DNA of 15,439 nt. Origin: Pseudomonadota bacterium. GTDB taxonomy: Bacteria > Pseudomonadota > Gammaproteobacteria > Burkholderiales > Ferrovaceae. The notes under the pieces were generated by a model. The model searched no databases. It was not told the origin of the DNA and worked only from the letters and a program-made list of their open reading frames with translations. Made by a program: the position numbers and the translations under genes. Each line of letters begins with the position of its first letter. Position 1 is the stretch's first letter. Positions 14,642 to 15,439 of this stretch are shown here, in pieces. The DNA is taken from contig JAJZEH010000095.1 in assembly GCA_021805725.1 (NCBI GenBank), positions 1-15,439 on the forward strand. The letters run 5' to 3'.

Positions 14642-15048
14642 CGCTGGGTAGCGGCCACCGCCTTTTTGGCGAGTTTTTCGTTGAAGCGCACCATGTCGAT
14701 CACCATGCGCTCATGAGTGGCGGTGCCGATGGTGTCCATGCCGTCGGTGGCGGTGACCTTGAACTCGATGCGCCGCCCGTCCACAAAGGTGACTTCGGCA
14801 TGGGCCGTGGCCGTCATGCCCACCGGCGTCGCCGCAAGGTGGATGACGTCCACGCGCGTGCCCACCGCACTTTCATTGGGGTCAAGGTAGGGTTTGATGG
14901 CATTGAGGGCCGCATTCTCCATGAGCATGACCATCACCGGCGTGGAGAACACGGCGGGCAGCATGGCGTCCTTGAAACGATTGGCCAGATGCCTTTCGGT
15001 GACGAGGAGGGAAAACGAGCCCTGGGCTCCGACGGGAATGGGTTGCAT
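14638..15048 (-). CDS. Hot-dog thioesterase, FlK-like family
   Basis: Probable acyl-thioesterase of 136 residues with a single hot-dog fold. It contains FSTPVMVMLMENAAL, VGTRVDVIHLAATPVGM and GTATHERMVI. From the chosen start the candidate catalytic residues are Thr36, Glu44 and His70. Their spacing (8 and 26) is the same as Thr42/Glu50/His76 of fluoroacetyl-CoA thioesterase FlK. Homologues are often misnamed dihydrolipoamide acyltransferase. The start at 15048 has GGAGA seven bases upstream; ATG 15072 lacks such a site. Its stop overlaps the stop of the convergent Lon-like gene by three bases. It is third after an E2-like gene and an ACP gene, so its substrate may be an acyl-ACP; fluoroacetate defence is not implied. 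Confidence 0.82.
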   Translation of the reverse strand: MQPIPVGAQGSFSLLVTERHLANRFKDAMLPAVFSTPVMVMLMENAALNAIKPYLDPNESAVGTRVDVIHLAATPVGMTATAHAEVTFVDGRRIEFKVTATDGMDTIGTATHERMVIDMVRFNEKLAKKAVAATQR

Positions 15049-15117
15049 GAAACGGTCTCCGAAAGTATGCATCGCGCGTTGGGATGCCCTGATTTTACTG
15101 CATAACGCCGGTGGAAT

Positions 15118-15372
15118 TCATTTCTGCGCGGCCAGGGCCGCACTCAAATAGGCCAGCACATCGTCGAGCGTCACGAGCCGCGCGTAGTCCGTCTCGGGAA
15201 TGTCCACGCGCAACTTCTCGTGCAACCCCAACAGGAAATTGAGCCAGTCCATGGAATCGAGGTCCACCTGATTGCGCAGGGGGCGGTCGCCGCGCAGCGC
15301 GTCGACCTCGATTTCGGGGGCGATGCCCCGCAGGGTATCCAGCACCAGGGTGCGCAGTTGGGCATCGTTCAT
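15118..15372 (-). CDS. Stand-alone acyl carrier protein
   Basis: ACP of 84 residues, usual size. The phosphopantetheine site is VDLDSMDWLNFLLGLHEKL with Ser40 in the DSM motif at the start of helix II; helices I and III are recognisable (LRTLVLDTLRGIAP, VTLDDVLAYLSAAL). It differs from the housekeeping AcpP, which is typically DSLDTVELVM, and has no fab genes beside it, so it is probably a dedicated carrier. A GGAGGAA lies eight bases before the ATG. The ATG overlaps the stop of the upstream acyltransferase in an ATGA junction, so the two are translationally coupled. The thioesterase gene follows 69 bases later. Confidence 0.9.
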   Translation of the reverse strand: MNDAQLRTLVLDTLRGIAPEIEVDALRGDRPLRNQVDLDSMDWLNFLLGLHEKLRVDIPETDYARLVTLDDVLAYLSAALAAQK

Positions 15373-15439
15373 GCGTCCAGTTCCTCCGGGTGTTGCAGCG
15401 CCTCGCGCAGGGCCATGAGAAAGAGCGCGCCGCGATGGC
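15369..15439 (-). CDS. C-terminal end of a probable 2-oxoacid dehydrogenase E2-type acyltransferase
   Basis: Only the last 22 codons are inside the window (HRGALFLMALREALQHPEEL then Asp-Ala and TGA). The pattern Gly-Ala-x-Phe-Leu followed by an amphipathic helix and 'PE.L' fits the end of the E2 catalytic (dihydrolipoamide acyltransferase) fold, just after its DHRxxDG motif. With so little sequence this is tentative. The stop overlaps the ACP start by three bases, so it belongs to the same operon as the ACP and thioesterase. Confidence 0.5.
   Translation of the reverse strand, partial: HRGALFLMALREALQHPEELDA

Overview
The window looks like a chromosomal segment of a GC-rich Gram-negative bacterium, most likely a betaproteobacterium. 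This is judged from the type II secretion (T2SS) gene order, a DUF6502/DUF5666 gene pair, and the FlK-like thioesterase plus ACP genes. No rRNA, tRNA, CRISPR array, IS element or prophage gene was seen. Coding density is high and no gene-free stretch exceeds 300 bases.

Region 1 (1-6499, minus strand) is a T2SS operon read right to left: gspG, H, I, J, K, L, M, N and the first 388 codons of gspD, which runs off the left edge. Neighbours overlap or lie within a few bases, so translation is probably coupled. The set covers the major pseudopilin (G), the minor pseudopilin tip (H, I, J, K), the inner-membrane assembly platform (L, M, N) and the outer-membrane secretin (D). The ATPase gspE and platform gene gspF are not in the window and may lie beyond gspD. 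gspC, which links platform to secretin, is transcribed divergently at 6584-7030. A multipass HGSNAT/DUF1624-type membrane protein overlaps its 3' end.

Region 2 (7731-10892) holds an uncharacterised two-gene minus-strand operon. DUF6502, a probable DNA-binding protein, is followed by a 510-residue DUF5666 outer-membrane lipoprotein and a clear intrinsic terminator. Its promoter is unusually readable: TTGACT-17-TATTAT, a perfect 7-bp inverted repeat in the spacer, and an ATG where the transcript should begin, which points to a leaderless mRNA. Divergent from it is a small exported helical protein with its own strong Shine-Dalgarno and terminator.

Region 3 (10924-14641) has a periplasmic type II-like asparaginase on the minus strand and, divergently, a Lon-family AAA protein (AAA_32 plus Lon Ser-Lys protease domain).

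Region 4 (14638-15439, minus strand) is the 3' end of a cluster. It has the C-terminus of a probable 2-oxoacid dehydrogenase E2-type acyltransferase, a stand-alone acyl carrier protein, and a hot-dog thioesterase with the full Thr/Glu/His set of the FlK family. This suggests acyl groups are carried on a dedicated ACP and released by the thioesterase. The pathway is not identifiable from this window.
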